Below, piece by piece: positions 9,667 through 18,560 of a stretch of DNA of 64,000 nt (position 1 is its first letter; every line of letters begins with the position of its first letter). The notes below the pieces were generated by a model. That model did no database searches. It saw only the letters and a program-made list of their open reading frames with translations, and was not told where the DNA came from. The position numbers and the translations under genes are program-made. This DNA is from Maritimibacter fusiformis (lineage in GTDB: Bacteria; Pseudomonadota; Alphaproteobacteria; Rhodobacterales; Rhodobacteraceae): positions 186,001-250,000 of the forward strand of contig NZ_VSIY01000003.1 of NCBI RefSeq assembly GCF_008086115.1, read 5' to 3'.

Positions 9667-9927
9667 CTAGCCCGACACCTCGATCGCCAGGGCGTGAATT
9701 TTCGCCACAAGCTCCTTGCCCAGCGCGTCATGCACGGCGCGGTGGCGGGCGATGCGCGACATGCCGGCGAAGGCGTCGTCGGCGATCCTGACGCGAAAAT
9801 GGCTCTCGCCGGTGCCGTCATGGCCGGCGTGGCCGAGATGCTTGTCGCTCTCGTTGATCACCTCAAGCTCGCGCGGCGCGAAGGCGGCGGTCAGCGCGGA
9901 ACGGATTTCCTCGGAACGATTGGTCAT
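9667..9927 (-). CDS. bolA: BolA family protein
   Basis: 86-residue BolA/IbaG-type protein, a small class II KH-like fold that partners monothiol glutaredoxins in Fe-S handling. The diagnostic stretch NESDKHLGHAGHDGTGESHFRV is near residues 25-46, and RIARHRAVHDALGKEL is the conserved helix. The start MTNRSEEI at 9927 gives a normal BolA length; longer upstream starts run into the promoter of the divergent DnaJ-like gene. In related bacteria BolA is commonly beside this same DnaJ-domain gene, which supports the assignment. Confidence 0.93.
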   Translation of the reverse strand: MTNRSEEIRSALTAAFAPRELEVINESDKHLGHAGHDGTGESHFRVRIADDAFAGMSRIARHRAVHDALGKELVAKIHALAIEVSG

Positions 9928-9943
9928 TTTTTCATCCTGCCTC

Positions 9944-9971
9944 TTCAAACATTCGCCAAATGGTCTAAACT
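9944..9971 (+). promoter_or_regulatory. Likely promoter of the DnaJ-domain gene
   Basis: TTCAAA (9944-9949) and TAAACT (9966-9971) are separated by 16 bases and lie 29 bases before the ATG at 10001. The pair sits in the 73-base gap between divergent bolA and the DnaJ-like gene. Confidence 0.45.
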
Positions 9972-10000
9972 CTCGGGTTCGAGTCGGAAAGAGTGGTGTC

Positions 10001-10627
10001 ATGGACAAATTCGATCCCTTCGGATTCGACATTTCGGTGTCATCCGCCAAAAAGAAGCAGACCCGCGGCAAGCGCGGCATGTCGGGCGCGTTCGAAACCT
10101 CGAAACGCGTCTGCGAACACCCGGGCTGTGAGGAGCGCGGCCAATACCGTGCACCCCGTTCGCCCGACCACCTTGAGGAATATCTGTGGTTCTGCAAGGA
10201 TCACGTGCGCGAATACAATCTGAAATGGAATTTCTTCAACGGCGCGACCGAGGAAGAGATCAACGAACAGGCCGACAAGGATCGGGTCTGGGAGCGCCAG
10301 ACCAAGCCGTTCAAGAACTCCGCCGAACAGCGCGCCTGGGCGCGGCTGGGCGTTGACGACCCGCACCAGGTGCTGGGCGAGAACGCCACCCGCAACCCCG
10401 GCAAGTCGATCACCGGCACCCGCAAGCTGCCGCCGACCGAACGCCGCGCCATCGAGATTCTCGAAGCCCGCGACCACTGGACCAAGGCCGAGGTGCGCAA
10501 GGCCTACAAGGCGCTGATCAAGGTGCTGCACCCGGACATGAACGGCGGCGACCGCAGCCAGGAGGAACAGCTGCAGGAGGTTGTCTGGGCCTGGGACCAG
10601 ATCAAGGACAGCCGCAGTTTCAAGTGA
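10001..10627 (+). CDS. DnaJ (J-domain) molecular chaperone-like protein
   Basis: 208-residue cytoplasmic protein with a C-terminal J domain. Residues about 148-205 contain EILEARDHWTKAEVRKAYKALIKVLHPDMNGGD with the HPD tripeptide that stimulates DnaK-type ATPases. The N-terminal part carries two Cys (CEHPGCEERGQYRAP) and a His/Cys (WFCKDHVREYN) that may bind a metal, then a charged linker. No Gly/Phe-rich or classic zinc-finger region is present, so this is not DnaJ itself but a type III J protein. The ATG at 10001 is well placed after a promoter-like pair. Confidence 0.88.
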   Translation: MDKFDPFGFDISVSSAKKKQTRGKRGMSGAFETSKRVCEHPGCEERGQYRAPRSPDHLEEYLWFCKDHVREYNLKWNFFNGATEEEINEQADKDRVWERQTKPFKNSAEQRAWARLGVDDPHQVLGENATRNPGKSITGTRKLPPTERRAIEILEARDHWTKAEVRKAYKALIKVLHPDMNGGDRSQEEQLQEVVWAWDQIKDSRSFK

Positions 10628-10637
10628 TCGGGCCACG

Positions 10638-11471
10638 ATGGACATCCTGATCACCGGCGCCACCGGCACGGTGGGGGGCGAAGTGCTGGCGCAGCTTTCA
10701 GGCTCCGGCCATCGCCTGTTCGCGGGCCTGCGCGACCCGGCGCAGGGCGGCCCGGACGGGGCCGAGCCGGTCGCGGTCGACCTTGCCAGCGGCACCGGGC
10801 CGGGCCGGGCGTTCGACGCGATCTTCCTGATGCGCCCGCCGCAATTGACCGACCCCGAACCGTTCCGGCGCTTCCTCGACCCGCACGACCGGGCCACGCG
10901 GATCGTGCTGTTGTCGGTGCAGGGGGCCGAAAGCCGGGGCTATCTGCCGCATGCCAAGATCGAGGCGGTGATCCGCGACATGGGGTTTGCCCATGTGTTC
11001 GTGCGCCCGTCGTATTTCATGGAAAACCTGACCACCACGCTGGCGCCCGAACTGGCCCGCACCGGGCGCATCTATCTGCCGGCGGGCGGGCTGGCGCTGG
11101 ACTGGATATCGGTGCGCGACATCGCCGCGGTGATCGCGGCGGCGCTCACCGGTCAGGTCGGGCACGAGGCGGTGACGGTCTCAAGCGGGCGGCTGATGGA
11201 TTTCGAGGCGGCACTGGCGGCGGTGAACCGCGCCGCCGGCACCGGCTTTCGCTATGTCCGCGCCAGTCTGCCCGGCTATGTCATCCACGCCAGGCGGCAG
11301 GGCATGGGCTGGCCGATGATCATGGTGATGCTGCTGTTGCACTTCCTGCCGCGCTTTTCGCGCCAGCAGGCCACGCCGGGCGATGTCGAGGCCGTGCTGG
11401 GTCGCGCGCCCGAGACGCTCGAGGACTGGGCCGCGCGCAACCGCGACCGGCTGCGCGCGCTGGCGGGCTGA
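10638..11471 (+). CDS. NmrA-like NAD(P)-binding protein (atypical SDR)
   Basis: 277-residue Rossmann-fold protein. The N-terminal MDILITGATGTVGGEVLAQL carries the GxxGxxG dinucleotide motif, and the body resembles NmrA/HSCARG-type or quinone-oxidoreductase-like atypical SDRs (RPSYFMENL segment, late 'WISVRDIAAV'). A classical YxxxK catalytic pair is not obvious, so it could be an NADP sensor or reductase. It starts 10 bases after the DnaJ-like stop and may be in the same transcript. Substrate unknown. Confidence 0.82.
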   Translation: MDILITGATGTVGGEVLAQLSGSGHRLFAGLRDPAQGGPDGAEPVAVDLASGTGPGRAFDAIFLMRPPQLTDPEPFRRFLDPHDRATRIVLLSVQGAESRGYLPHAKIEAVIRDMGFAHVFVRPSYFMENLTTTLAPELARTGRIYLPAGGLALDWISVRDIAAVIAAALTGQVGHEAVTVSSGRLMDFEAALAAVNRAAGTGFRYVRASLPGYVIHARRQGMGWPMIMVMLLLHFLPRFSRQQATPGDVEAVLGRAPETLEDWAARNRDRLRALAG

Positions 11472-11480
11472 GGCGCGGCG

Positions 11481-12578
<1,098 letters not shown>

Positions 12579-12695
12579 GAAAGCCTCCTGTTCTGCGTCT
12601 GTTGACAGAATGTCGCAGGAGATGCGAGAATTGCGCGCGTTTATCGCCGAAACCACTCGGCTTGGAACGGTAAATCCGCACGAAACAGGCCGCTC
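12579..12695. promoter_or_regulatory. Divergent control region between hppD and an Lrp/AsnC regulator
   Basis: 117-base divergent promoter region. It holds a 5-bp inverted repeat TCGCA/TGCGA with a 5-base centre (about 12613-12627) and a TTGACA hexamer at 12602-12607. Lrp/AsnC proteins bind such short imperfect palindromes, so this is a plausible operator. No -10 pair was clear on either strand. Confidence 0.4.
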
Positions 12696-13169
12696 ATGCA
12701 CGAAACACGCATTCCCCTCGACGAGACCGACTCGCGCCTTCTGGACGCGGTGCAAAAGGACGCGCATCTGACGGCGCAGGAACTGGGGGCGCGGCTGAAC
12801 CTGTCGGCCTCGCAGGCCGGGCGGCGGCGTCAGCGGCTGGAAGAGCGCGGGGCGATCCGGGGCTATGTCGCGCGGCTCGACCCGCTGCGGCTGGGGCTGG
12901 ACGTGCAGGCCTTCGTGCAGGTGCAGATGGCCAGCCAGACCCCCGAGGCCGTGGCCGCCTTCAAGCACCTGGTCGAGGCCCAGCCGGCGGTGATCTCGGT
13001 CTGGACCCTGACCGGCGAGGCCGACTACCTGCTGCGGGTCTATTGCGAAGACCTGCCGGCGCTGAACCGGCTGGTTCACGAGGTGCTGTTGCCGCATCCG
13101 TCGGTGGCGCGGGTGCACAGCCAGATCGTGATGGACCAGCTCAAACCCGACGCCCCGCTGCCGACCTGA
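12696..13169 (+). CDS. Lrp/AsnC family transcriptional regulator, likely regulator of hppD
   Basis: 157-residue feast/famine regulator. The N-terminal helix-turn-helix covers about residues 9-55 (LDETDSRLLDAVQKDAHLTAQELGARLNLSASQAGRRRQRLEE), followed by the RAM ligand-binding beta-alpha domain (about 70-150, with GEADYLLRVYCEDL). This is the full Lrp/AsnC architecture at the usual length. Divergent placement next to hppD suggests it senses an aromatic amino acid or a tyrosine-pathway intermediate and controls hppD; that role is inferred from position only. Confidence 0.9.
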   Translation: MHETRIPLDETDSRLLDAVQKDAHLTAQELGARLNLSASQAGRRRQRLEERGAIRGYVARLDPLRLGLDVQAFVQVQMASQTPEAVAAFKHLVEAQPAVISVWTLTGEADYLLRVYCEDLPALNRLVHEVLLPHPSVARVHSQIVMDQLKPDAPLPT

Positions 13170-13233
13170 CCGAAACACGGCGGTTATCGCGCAATTCCAT
13201 TGCCATTCGCCGGGGCGGTTGCGATACGAAAGC

Positions 13234-15084
13234 ATGGACAGTTTTCTGCTCGAAGCCACGATCTACCTCGCCGCCGCAGTGATCGCCGTGCCGATCGCGG
13301 CGCGCTTCGGGATGGGGTCGGTGCTGGGCTATCTGCTGGCCGGGCTGGTGATCGGCCCGATCACCGGCATCGCCGGCACCGATCCCGAAAACCTGCGCCA
13401 TTTCGGCGAATTCGGCGTGGTGATGATGCTGTTCCTGATCGGGCTGGAGCTGGACCCGAGGGCGCTGTGGGACATGCGCCACCGGCTGATGGGTCTGGGC
13501 GGGCTGCAAATCGGGGTGACCGGCATCGCGGTCTTCGCCGCAGCACTGGCGATGGGCCTGCGCTGGGAAACCGCGGTGGCGCTGGGAATGATGCTGTCGC
13601 TGTCCTCGACCGCCATCGTGCTGCAGACCCTGACCGAAAAGGGGCTGATCCAGACCGCCGGCGGACGTTCGAGTTTCTCGGTGCTGCTGGCGCAGGATAT
13701 CGCGGTGATCCCGATGCTGGCGCTGATCCCGCTTCTGGCCGGGGGTGCGGCGCGGCGCGCGGCCGAGGATCATTCGTCGCTGTCGCTGGTCGCGGGGCTG
13801 CCCGGCTGGGCGGCGGCGCTGGTCACGCTGGGCGCGGTGGCGGCGGTGATCCTGGGCGGGCGCTTTCTGGTCAGGCCGATGTTTCACTACATCGACACCG
13901 CCCGGCTGCGCGAGGTCTACACCGCCTTCGCGCTTCTGATCGTGGTCGGCATCGCGGTTCTGATGAGCGCGGTCGGCCTGTCGCCGGCATTGGGCGCCTT
14001 CCTGGCCGGCGTGGTGCTGGCCAACTCCGAGTTTCGCCACGAGCTTGAAAGCGACATCCAGCCGTTCAAGGGGCTGCTGCTGGGTCTTTTCTTCATCACC
14101 GTCGGCGCGGGCATGGACCTGCCCGGCTTCTTTGCCGATCCGCTGCGGCTGATCGGGCTGACGCTGGCGCTGATGCTGGCCAAGGGCCTGGTGCTCTATG
14201 CGCTGGCGCATATCTTCCGGCTGCGCGGGCGCGACCAGTGGCTGTTCACGCTGGGGCTGGCACAGGCGGGCGAGTTCGGCTTTGTCCTGGCCGCGTTCAG
14301 CCAGCAATTGCGGGTATTCTCCGGCCAGATAGCGCAGGACGTGCTGACCGTCATCGCCCTGTCGATGCTGTTCACGCCGCTGTTCTTCATCGCCTACGAC
14401 CAGATCTCCAAGCGCCGCGCCGACGCCGGCGGCCCGATCGAGCCGGACCCGATCGACGAACAGCACAACGTCATCATCGTGGGCATCGGGCGCTTCGGGC
14501 AGATCGTCAACCGGCTGGTGCGCTCGGCGGGGTTTTCGACCACGGTGCTGGACAGCAACCTCAAGACCATCCAGTTGATGCGCCGCTTCGGGGTGAAAAG
14601 CTTTCTCGGCGACCCGACCCGCGCCGACCTGCTGCGCGCCGCCGGCCTGGCTAAGGCCAAGGTGCTGGTGGTTGCGGTGAACCGGCCCGAGGACGCGGTC
14701 AAGATCGTGCGCCACGCCCGCGCGGTCAGGCCCGACCTGCACATCATCGCCCGCGCCCGCGACCGCAACGACGTCTATGCGCTGCGCGCCGCCGGGGCCG
14801 ACGACGTGGTGCGCGAGATGTTCGACAGTTCGCTGCGCGCCGGGCGCTATGTGCTGGAAAACATCGGCCTTTCCGAGTTCGAGGCCAACGAGGTCGAGAC
14901 CGCCTTCTACAAGCACGACCGCGAGACCATCCGCGAATTGTCGGAATTGTGGAAGCCCGGCGTGCACACGGTCGACAACGAGGCCTATATCAAGCGCGCG
15001 ATCGAGCTTCAGAACGACCTCGAAACCGCGCTGATGGCGCAGCTCGAGGAAAACGACACGGCGAGGCGGAAATCGGGCCGCTAA
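13234..15084 (+). CDS. CPA2 monovalent cation:proton antiporter with RCK (TrkA-N) domain, Kef-type
   Basis: 616-residue inner-membrane protein. Residues about 1-380 form a Na+/H+-exchanger domain of roughly 12 hydrophobic segments, with the half-membrane motif LIGLELDP and an '[21 protein letters not shown]' stretch typical of KefB/KefC. A cytosolic TrkA-N domain follows (about 408-520) with an NAD-binding [12 protein letters not shown] motif. It is probably a K+ or Na+ efflux antiporter; Kef activity is glutathione-gated in E. coli, but gating here is unknown. I chose the ATG at 13234 over a TTG five codons upstream. Its stop overlaps the convergent cobT stop by four bases. Confidence 0.9.
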   Translation: MDSFLLEATIYLAAAVIAVPIAARFGMGSVLGYLLAGLVIGPITGIAGTDPENLRHFGEFGVVMMLFLIGLELDPRALWDMRHRLMGLGGLQIGVTGIAVFAAALAMGLRWETAVALGMMLSLSSTAIVLQTLTEKGLIQTAGGRSSFSVLLAQDIAVIPMLALIPLLAGGAARRAAEDHSSLSLVAGLPGWAAALVTLGAVAAVILGGRFLVRPMFHYIDTARLREVYTAFALLIVVGIAVLMSAVGLSPALGAFLAGVVLANSEFRHELESDIQPFKGLLLGLFFITVGAGMDLPGFFADPLRLIGLTLALMLAKGLVLYALAHIFRLRGRDQWLFTLGLAQAGEFGFVLAAFSQQLRVFSGQIAQDVLTVIALSMLFTPLFFIAYDQISKRRADAGGPIEPDPIDEQHNVIIVGIGRFGQIVNRLVRSAGFSTTVLDSNLKTIQLMRRFGVKSFLGDPTRADLLRAAGLAKAKVLVVAVNRPEDAVKIVRHARAVRPDLHIIARARDRNDVYALRAAGADDVVREMFDSSLRAGRYVLENIGLSEFEANEVETAFYKHDRETIRELSELWKPGVHTVDNEAYIKRAIELQNDLETALMAQLEENDTARRKSGR

Positions 15085-16100
15085 CCGTCCGACACGCCGG
15101 CCTCGGCAAAGGTCGCCATGCCCGACAGGCAGGCCGCCGCCGCCTGCACCACCGCCACCGCCAGCGCCGCACCCGAGCCTTCGCCCAGCCGCATCCCGAG
15201 CGACAAAAGCGGCGTCTTGTCCAGCGCGGCCAACAGCCGGGGATGGCCCGGCTCGGCCGAGACATGCCCGGCCACCGCGTGATCGAGCGCACCGGGTGCC
15301 GCGCGCTCCAGCACCGCGGCGGCCGAGGTGCAGATGAACCCGTCCAGCACCACCGGGATCGACAACTGGCGCGCGCGGGCAATCGCACCCGCCACCGCCG
15401 CCAGCTCGCGCCCGCCAAGGCAGCGCAGCGCCTCGAGCGGGTCGTGCGCCGCACCCGGATTGGCGGCCAGCCCCTCGCCCACCACGCGCGCCTTCAGGGC
15501 CAGCCCGGCATCGTCCACCCCGGTGCCGCGCCCGACCCAGTCGGTCGGGGCCGCGCCGAACAGCGCATGCGCCAGCGCCGCCGCCGAGGTGGTGTTGCCG
15601 ATGCCCATCTCGCCCGCGACCAGAAGATCGCTGGCCGGATCGACCGCGTTCCAGCCGATGGCCAGCGCCGCGACCACCTCGGCCTCGGTCATTGCCGGGC
15701 CGGTGGTGAAATCCGCCGTGGGCCGCTCAAGCTCGATGGAATGCACATCCATGCGCGCGCCGAAGGTCCGCGCCAACTGGTTGACCGCCGCGCCGCCGGC
15801 CCGGAAATTGGCCACCATCTGCGCCGTCACTTCCGCCGGAAAGGCCGAAACGCCGCGCGCCGCCACGCCGTGATTGGCTGCAAAGACAATAACTTGCGGC
15901 GATGTGACCTGGGCGCGCGCATCGCCGCGCCAGCCTGCATACCAGATGCCGAGATCCTCGAGCCGCCCCAGCGCCCCGGGCGGCTTGGTCAGTTGCCCGT
16001 TGCGCGCCTCGGCCGCCGCGCGCGCGGCCCCGTCCGGCCCGTTCAGGCTCTTCAACAGGGTCCGAAACCCGGCAAGGCTGGTAAAGGGCGCGTCGGACAT
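15081..16100 (-). CDS. cobT: CobT, nicotinate-nucleotide:dimethylbenzimidazole phosphoribosyltransferase
   Basis: Makes alpha-ribazole phosphate for the lower ligand of cobalamin. The 339-residue protein shows the family stretches [13 protein letters not shown] near residues 39-51, [17 protein letters not shown], and [14 protein letters not shown]. The ATG at 16100 gives the usual length; longer upstream extensions would run towards the divergent cobS. cobT and cobS are divergently arranged with an 80-base gap. No cobalamin riboswitch can fit or was seen in that gap. Confidence 0.95.
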   Translation of the reverse strand: MSDAPFTSLAGFRTLLKSLNGPDGAARAAAEARNGQLTKPPGALGRLEDLGIWYAGWRGDARAQVTSPQVIVFAANHGVAARGVSAFPAEVTAQMVANFRAGGAAVNQLARTFGARMDVHSIELERPTADFTTGPAMTEAEVVAALAIGWNAVDPASDLLVAGEMGIGNTTSAAALAHALFGAAPTDWVGRGTGVDDAGLALKARVVGEGLAANPGAAHDPLEALRCLGGRELAAVAGAIARARQLSIPVVLDGFICTSAAAVLERAAPGALDHAVAGHVSAEPGHPRLLAALDKTPLLSLGMRLGEGSGAALAVAVVQAAAACLSGMATFAEAGVSDG

Positions 16101-16180
16101 CTTCGGTCTCCTGTTGCCATGCATTGGCGACCTCTTTAGCCATGTCCCCGCGGACTGGACAGATCGGAAAGGGCGATTGC

Positions 16181-16936
16181 GTGGCAAAAAACGACACCCC
16201 CCTGGCCGAGGCGCGCGACATCACCGAGGCGCTTGGGCTGTTGACCCGGTTTCCGGTGCAAAGCGACGCGCGGCGCGGGCCGCACGCGGCCTGGGCCTGG
16301 CCGCTGGCGGGGCTGGCGGTGGGGTTCGTCGCGGCGCTGGTGGGCGAGGTGGCGCTGTGGCTCGGCCTTTCCGTTTGGCTGGCGGCGGGGCTGGCGCTGG
16401 CAGCACAGATCGCCGCCACCGGCGCGCTGCACGAGGACGGGCTGGCCGACTGCGCCGACGGCTTCTGGGGCGGGGCCGACCGCGCCCGGCGGCTGGAGAT
16501 CATGAAAGACAGCCGCACCGGCAGCTACGGCGTGCTGGCGCTGGGGCTGGGGCTGATCCTGCGCTGGTCGGCGCAGTCGGTGCTGTTCGCCCACGGCTGG
16601 GTGCTGGCGCCGCTTCTGGCCGCCGCACTCCTGTCGCGCGCGCCGATGGCGGTGCTGCTGGCGGCCCTGCCCAACGCGCGCGGCAGCGGGCTGGCCAGTT
16701 CGCTCGGCACCCCGTCGCAGGCCACCGCGTCGCTCGGGGTCGGGGTGGCATTCGGGCTGTCGCTGCTGGCGGTGGGCTGGGGCGTTCTGGCCCCTGCCCT
16801 CTGGGTGGCGCTGGCGGCAATCGGCGTGGCCGCGCTGGCGAAACACCGCATCGGCGGGCAGACCGGCGACGTGCTGGGCGCGACGCAGCAGGTGGCCGAG
16901 ATCGCGGCGCTGATGGCGCTGAGCACGCTGGTCTGA
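16181..16936 (+). CDS. cobS: CobS (CobV), adenosylcobinamide-GDP ribazoletransferase
   Basis: Integral membrane enzyme that joins adenosylcobinamide-GDP and alpha-ribazole (phosphate) in the last part of cobalamin synthesis. The 251-residue product has the family signature [18 protein letters not shown] near residues 83-100 with metal-binding acidic residues, and [16 protein letters not shown]. Six or so membrane segments are expected. I favour the GTG at 16181, which has GGAAAGGG 7 bases upstream and begins [13 protein letters not shown]; an ATG at 16142 in the same frame is possible. It is paired with divergent cobT. Confidence 0.92.
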   Translation: MAKNDTPLAEARDITEALGLLTRFPVQSDARRGPHAAWAWPLAGLAVGFVAALVGEVALWLGLSVWLAAGLALAAQIAATGALHEDGLADCADGFWGGADRARRLEIMKDSRTGSYGVLALGLGLILRWSAQSVLFAHGWVLAPLLAAALLSRAPMAVLLAALPNARGSGLASSLGTPSQATASLGVGVAFGLSLLAVGWGVLAPALWVALAAIGVAALAKHRIGGQTGDVLGATQQVAEIAALMALSTLV

Positions 16937-16943
16937 AACGCAA

Positions 16944-16969
16944 AACCGCCGCCCCGGGGGACGGCGGTT
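16944..16969. terminator. Bidirectional intrinsic terminator between cobS and carD
   Basis: An 8-bp perfect stem (AACCGCCG/CGGCGGTT) with a GC-rich loop lies between the convergent stops of cobS and carD. A T-run follows on the plus strand (about 16976-16980) and a T-rich stretch on the minus strand, so it can serve both genes. Confidence 0.85.
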
Positions 16970-16987
16970 CAGCAATTTTTCGAACGA

Positions 16988-17497
16988 TCAGGCGGCGCGG
17001 GAGATCAGGACGTCGCCGACCTTTTTCTGCGCGGCAATCTCGTCGCCGCCCGACACCGCCGCAATCTCGCGGGTCAGACGCTCCAGCGCGGCCTCATAGA
17101 GCTGGCGCTCGGAATAGCTCTGCTCGCGCTGGTCGTCGGTGCGGTGCAGGTCGCGCACCACCTCGGCAATCGAGATCAGATCGCCGGAGTTGATCTTCTG
17201 CTCATACTCCTGCGCCCGGCGCGACCACATCGCGCGCTTGACGCGGGCCTTGCCCTTGAGCGTGTCCATCGCCTTGGACACCACGTCGGGGCTGGACAGC
17301 GAGCGCATCCCGATCTCGGTCGCCTTGTTGGTCGGCACGCGCAGGGTCATCTTGTCCTTTTCGAACGAGATCACGAACAATTCGAGCTTCAGTCCGGCGA
17401 CCTCCTGTTCCTCGATCGAGATGATCTTGCCGACTCCGTGCGCCGGGTAGACGACGAATTCGTTGGGACGGAAATCGAGCTTCTTGGCCTTGCTCAT
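16988..17497 (-). CDS. carD: CarD family transcriptional regulator
   Basis: 169-residue CarD/CdnL-type factor that binds RNA polymerase beta and stabilizes open complexes. The N-terminal RNA polymerase-interaction (Tudor-like) domain begins near residue 8 with FRPNEFVVYPAHGVGKI, and the helical C-terminal DNA-binding domain includes RAMWSRRAQEYEQKINSGD, both strongly conserved. The ATG at 17497 gives normal length. A near-consensus promoter lies 156 bases upstream and an inverted repeat sits in the leader. CarD next to fdxA is a recurring arrangement in this group. Confidence 0.95.
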   Translation of the reverse strand: MSKAKKLDFRPNEFVVYPAHGVGKIISIEEQEVAGLKLELFVISFEKDKMTLRVPTNKATEIGMRSLSSPDVVSKAMDTLKGKARVKRAMWSRRAQEYEQKINSGDLISIAEVVRDLHRTDDQREQSYSERQLYEAALERLTREIAAVSGGDEIAAQKKVGDVLISRAA

Positions 17498-17544
17498 GTC
17501 AGGTTTCTTCCTTTCAAAGCGCGCGTCGGTGACAAGCGTTGCCA

Positions 17545-17564
17545 CGGTTGACGGGCATCAACCG
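17545..17564. repeat. Palindrome in the carD leader
   Basis: Perfect 7-bp inverted repeat CGGTTGA/TCAACCG with a 6-base centre, located about 50-67 bases upstream of the carD start and downstream of its predicted promoter. It could be an operator or a leader hairpin. Confidence 0.5.
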
Positions 17565-17652
17565 CTTCGTCACATCGGGGTCGCAGGTAATCAGCGCGTT
17601 TTCGTGCCCCACGATGGCGCGCATCAGGTCTCCGGGTTCATATCAGGAAAAC

Positions 17653-17681
17653 AGTATACATCAAAAATGCCCGAAAACCAA
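17653..17681 (-). promoter_or_regulatory. Likely sigma-70-type promoter of carD
   Basis: On the minus strand, TTGGTT (17681-17676) and TATACT (17658-17653) are separated by exactly 17 bases. Predicted transcription would begin near 17646, giving a leader of about 150 bases for carD. This is one of the best promoter matches in the window. Confidence 0.6.
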
Positions 17682-17778
17682 GCGCCGCACCTGCAAACAG
17701 GGTGTTTATCGCCAAATTTCAGAGCGTTACGCGCCGATTTGGCCGCGTTTTCCGCGCCGCGGCACGGTTCAGAGCGAA

Positions 17779-18117
17779 TCAGTCGTCGCCGCCGGGCTTT
17801 TCGGAGAAGTATTTCTCAAGCTTGCCCTCTTCGCCGTCGCGCTCTTCGGCACCGGGCAGCGGGTCTTTCTTGGCGATGATCACCGGCCACATCTCGGAAT
17901 ACTTGCGGTTGAACTCGACCCACCTGGCGGCTTCCGGCTCGGTGTCCGGGCGGATCGCGTCGGCGGGGCATTCCGGCTCGCAGACGCCGCAGTCGATGCA
18001 TTCGTCGGGGTGAATGACCAGCATGTTCTCGCCCTCGTAGAAACAATCGACCGGGCATACCTCGACGCAGTCGGTGTATTTGCAGGCGATGCACTTGTCG
18101 TTGACGATGTAGGTCAT
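17779..18117 (-). CDS. fdxA: FdxA, seven-iron ferredoxin [3Fe-4S][4Fe-4S]
   Basis: 112-residue ferredoxin. Residues 1-55 carry the two cluster motifs: [17 protein letters not shown] for the first pair of ligands and [12 protein letters not shown] for the second, with the extra residue spacing typical of FdxA-type 7Fe ferredoxins. The C-terminal half ([15 protein letters not shown] and a charged tail) is the extension seen in alphaproteobacterial FdxA. It is a low-potential cytosolic electron carrier; its partner is not identifiable here. The S4-domain gene lies upstream on the same strand with a short gap. Confidence 0.96.
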   Translation of the reverse strand: MTYIVNDKCIACKYTDCVEVCPVDCFYEGENMLVIHPDECIDCGVCEPECPADAIRPDTEPEAARWVEFNRKYSEMWPVIIAKKDPLPGAEERDGEEGKLEKYFSEKPGGDD

Positions 18118-18167
18118 GAGACACCCCGAATGGCGATTCCGCAGGTTAGCTAACCCCCTTGGCCGGA

Positions 18168-18560
18168 TCATTCAAGCCGGGTCGGGTCATAAAGGCGGGC
18201 GTTGCGACGTTCTTTCCTATTGGGCCGTCCCTTGCCGTCAAAGCCGGGCGCGCGCGGCGCCGGGTCGGCGGGCGGGCTGAGGTCGTCATAGAGCGTCTGC
18301 GCCTCGGGCGCCGGGCCGCGCCGCGTCGACAGGGCCACCACCCGGACCACCCGGACCCGGCGGCCCTGCGCAAAGGTCAGAACGTCCCCCGGCCCGATGG
18401 CATGCGCGGGCTTGGCGACGCGCGCGGAATTGACCCGCAGATGCCCGCCCGCGATCAGTTTCGTGGCCAGGCCCCGGGTCTTGAAGAACCGCGCGTGCCA
18501 CAGCCACTTGTCGGCGCGCATGACGGGCCTGGGTGCGGATGGGCCGGGCGTCTCAGCCAC
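18168..18560 (-). CDS. RNA-binding S4 domain protein (Hsp15-like)
   Basis: 130-residue protein with an N-terminal S4 domain at about residues 14-70 ([30 protein letters not shown]), the rRNA-binding fold of Hsp15. The tail is basic and ends with [16 protein letters not shown]. Hsp15 of E. coli rescues stalled 50S subunits; a similar ribosome-related role is plausible. Translation begins with GTG directly after the TGA of the upstream helicase gene, so the two are almost certainly coupled. Confidence 0.9.
   Translation of the reverse strand: MAETPGPSAPRPVMRADKWLWHARFFKTRGLATKLIAGGHLRVNSARVAKPAHAIGPGDVLTFAQGRRVRVVRVVALSTRRGPAPEAQTLYDDLSPPADPAPRAPGFDGKGRPNRKERRNARLYDPTRLE

Noticed and set aside
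16101..16180. Cobalamin riboswitch between cobT and cobS
   Set aside because: The 80-base gap is too short for a full riboswitch and shows none of its conserved boxes.
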